A stretch of DNA of 64,000 nt from Blautia massiliensis (ex Durand et al. 2017) (GTDB lineage Bacteria; Bacillota; Clostridia; Lachnospirales; Lachnospiraceae): the NCBI RefSeq assembly GCF_001487165.1, contig NZ_LN913006.1, positions 1,916,305-1,980,304 on the forward strand. Reading direction: 5' to 3'. The notes under the pieces were generated by a model. That model had not been told where the DNA came from and made no database searches. It saw only the letters and a program-made list of their open reading frames with translations. This document shows positions 63,786 through 64,000 of this stretch, piece by piece. The position numbers were made by a program, and so were the translations under genes. Position 1 is the first letter of the stretch. Every line of letters begins with the position of its first letter.

Positions 63786-64000
63786 TCAATCTGTCATCGG
63801 GGAATCTCCACGGTCTGTAACGATTTCATAGCCTACAGACTCCACACGTCTGGTAAGGCACCCTCTGCACTCTGCTGCTTCCTCGCCTGTACAGATCTTG
63901 TTATCATAAAGCTCATACTGTTTACGGTTCTTCACCGGAGAAAGATTGGGCATTACTACATTTGCACCCGCCTGAAAACCCTTTTCCCTGCCTCTGGGGT
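63786..64000 (-). CDS. hydE: HydE, [FeFe]-hydrogenase maturase, C-terminal 71 residues (cut by the window edge)
   Basis: The minus-strand frame reads PRGREKGFQAGANVVMPNLS then PVKNRKQYELYDNKICTGEE, then AAECRGCLTRRVESVGYE, and stops at 63786-63788. GANVVMPNLSP, YELYDNK and the Cys-containing end are typical of the C-terminus of HydE, a radical SAM enzyme that builds the H-cluster. The radical SAM part is beyond the window. Points to a hydrogen-producing anaerobe. Confidence 0.85.
   Translation of the reverse strand, partial: PRGREKGFQAGANVVMPNLSPVKNRKQYELYDNKICTGEEAAECRGCLTRRVESVGYEIVTDRGDSPMTD

Overview
The window looks like a chromosomal segment of a spore-forming, anaerobic gut-type Firmicute of the Lachnospiraceae/Blautia kind. 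The evidence is sporulation genes (spoIIP, gpr), a B. subtilis-like gene order (hemW-lepA-spoIIP-gpr with rpsT and holA close by), clean Gram-positive ribosome binding sites, a glycerol module of the GlpP antiterminator type, and a HydE ([FeFe]-hydrogenase maturase) end at the right edge. The assignment comes from gene content and protein flavour only; no search was run. LAYOUT: 1-10 kb is housekeeping and sporulation (uvrA partial, hemW, a lipoprotein, lepA, spoIIP, gpr, rpsT, a YgjP-type metallohydrolase, holA, a DUF6465-like protein). 10-23 kb is a glycerol / glycerol-3-phosphate / glycerophosphodiester block: glpK, glpP, a malate/L-lactate dehydrogenase-like gene, a GDPD, a three-gene G3P dehydrogenase module (glpA, FAD oxidoreductase, DUF1667), mgtC, and a Ugp-like ABC importer (binding protein plus two permeases). 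The glpA operon and the importer operon each have a promoter followed by a 5' leader with the same conserved box and a terminator, most simply read as GlpP antitermination targets. 23-34 kb is sugar metabolism: galK with a divergent AraC regulator; then a BASS transporter, an AraC regulator, a DUF4867 protein, an L-fucose-isomerase-family protein and a xylulokinase-family kinase; a GT2 glycosyltransferase and a ProX-type editing protein close the block. At 34 kb a fluoride riboswitch with terminator precedes a CLC-type (CLC-F) transporter. 35.4-42.5 kb is an AT-rich accessory array: the frameshifted end of an RHS-repeat protein and its tip domain, followed on the same strand by seven genes of two unrecognised membrane-protein families, 'L' (about 345 aa, four copies) and 'S' (about 200 aa, three copies). 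Two L copies lie in 1.08-kb, about 98% identical repeats, one of which carries a 5-codon stub of an S gene. 42.5-47.3 kb returns to ordinary genes (acyltransferase, PsiE-like, a CaCA antiporter behind a yybP-ykoY Mn2+ riboswitch, HAD phosphatase, methyltransferase). 47.5-53.8 kb is a second AT-rich island of defence-type genes (DUF3791-like pieces, AbiH, an AlbA_2/Schlafen-like protein, a KAP P-loop NTPase, an S51 peptidase, a PPP-type phosphoesterase). It ends at tRNA-Arg(ACG), and a degenerate copy of the tRNA 3' end sits at the far side. 54-64 kb holds a MacAB/YknXYZ-like efflux operon, an M18 aminopeptidase, a large ABC-ATPase-domain protein, a histidine phosphatase, a DtxR/MntR-type regulator, a TetR regulator and the end of hydE. 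HOW THEY FIT: the glycerol block is a near-complete route from glycerophosphodiesters, G3P or glycerol to dihydroxyacetone phosphate under one proposed antiterminator. The best candidates for something undescribed are the RHS-linked L/S array and the GlpP-type leader pair; the tRNA-Arg island is a plausible defence island with no visible integrase.
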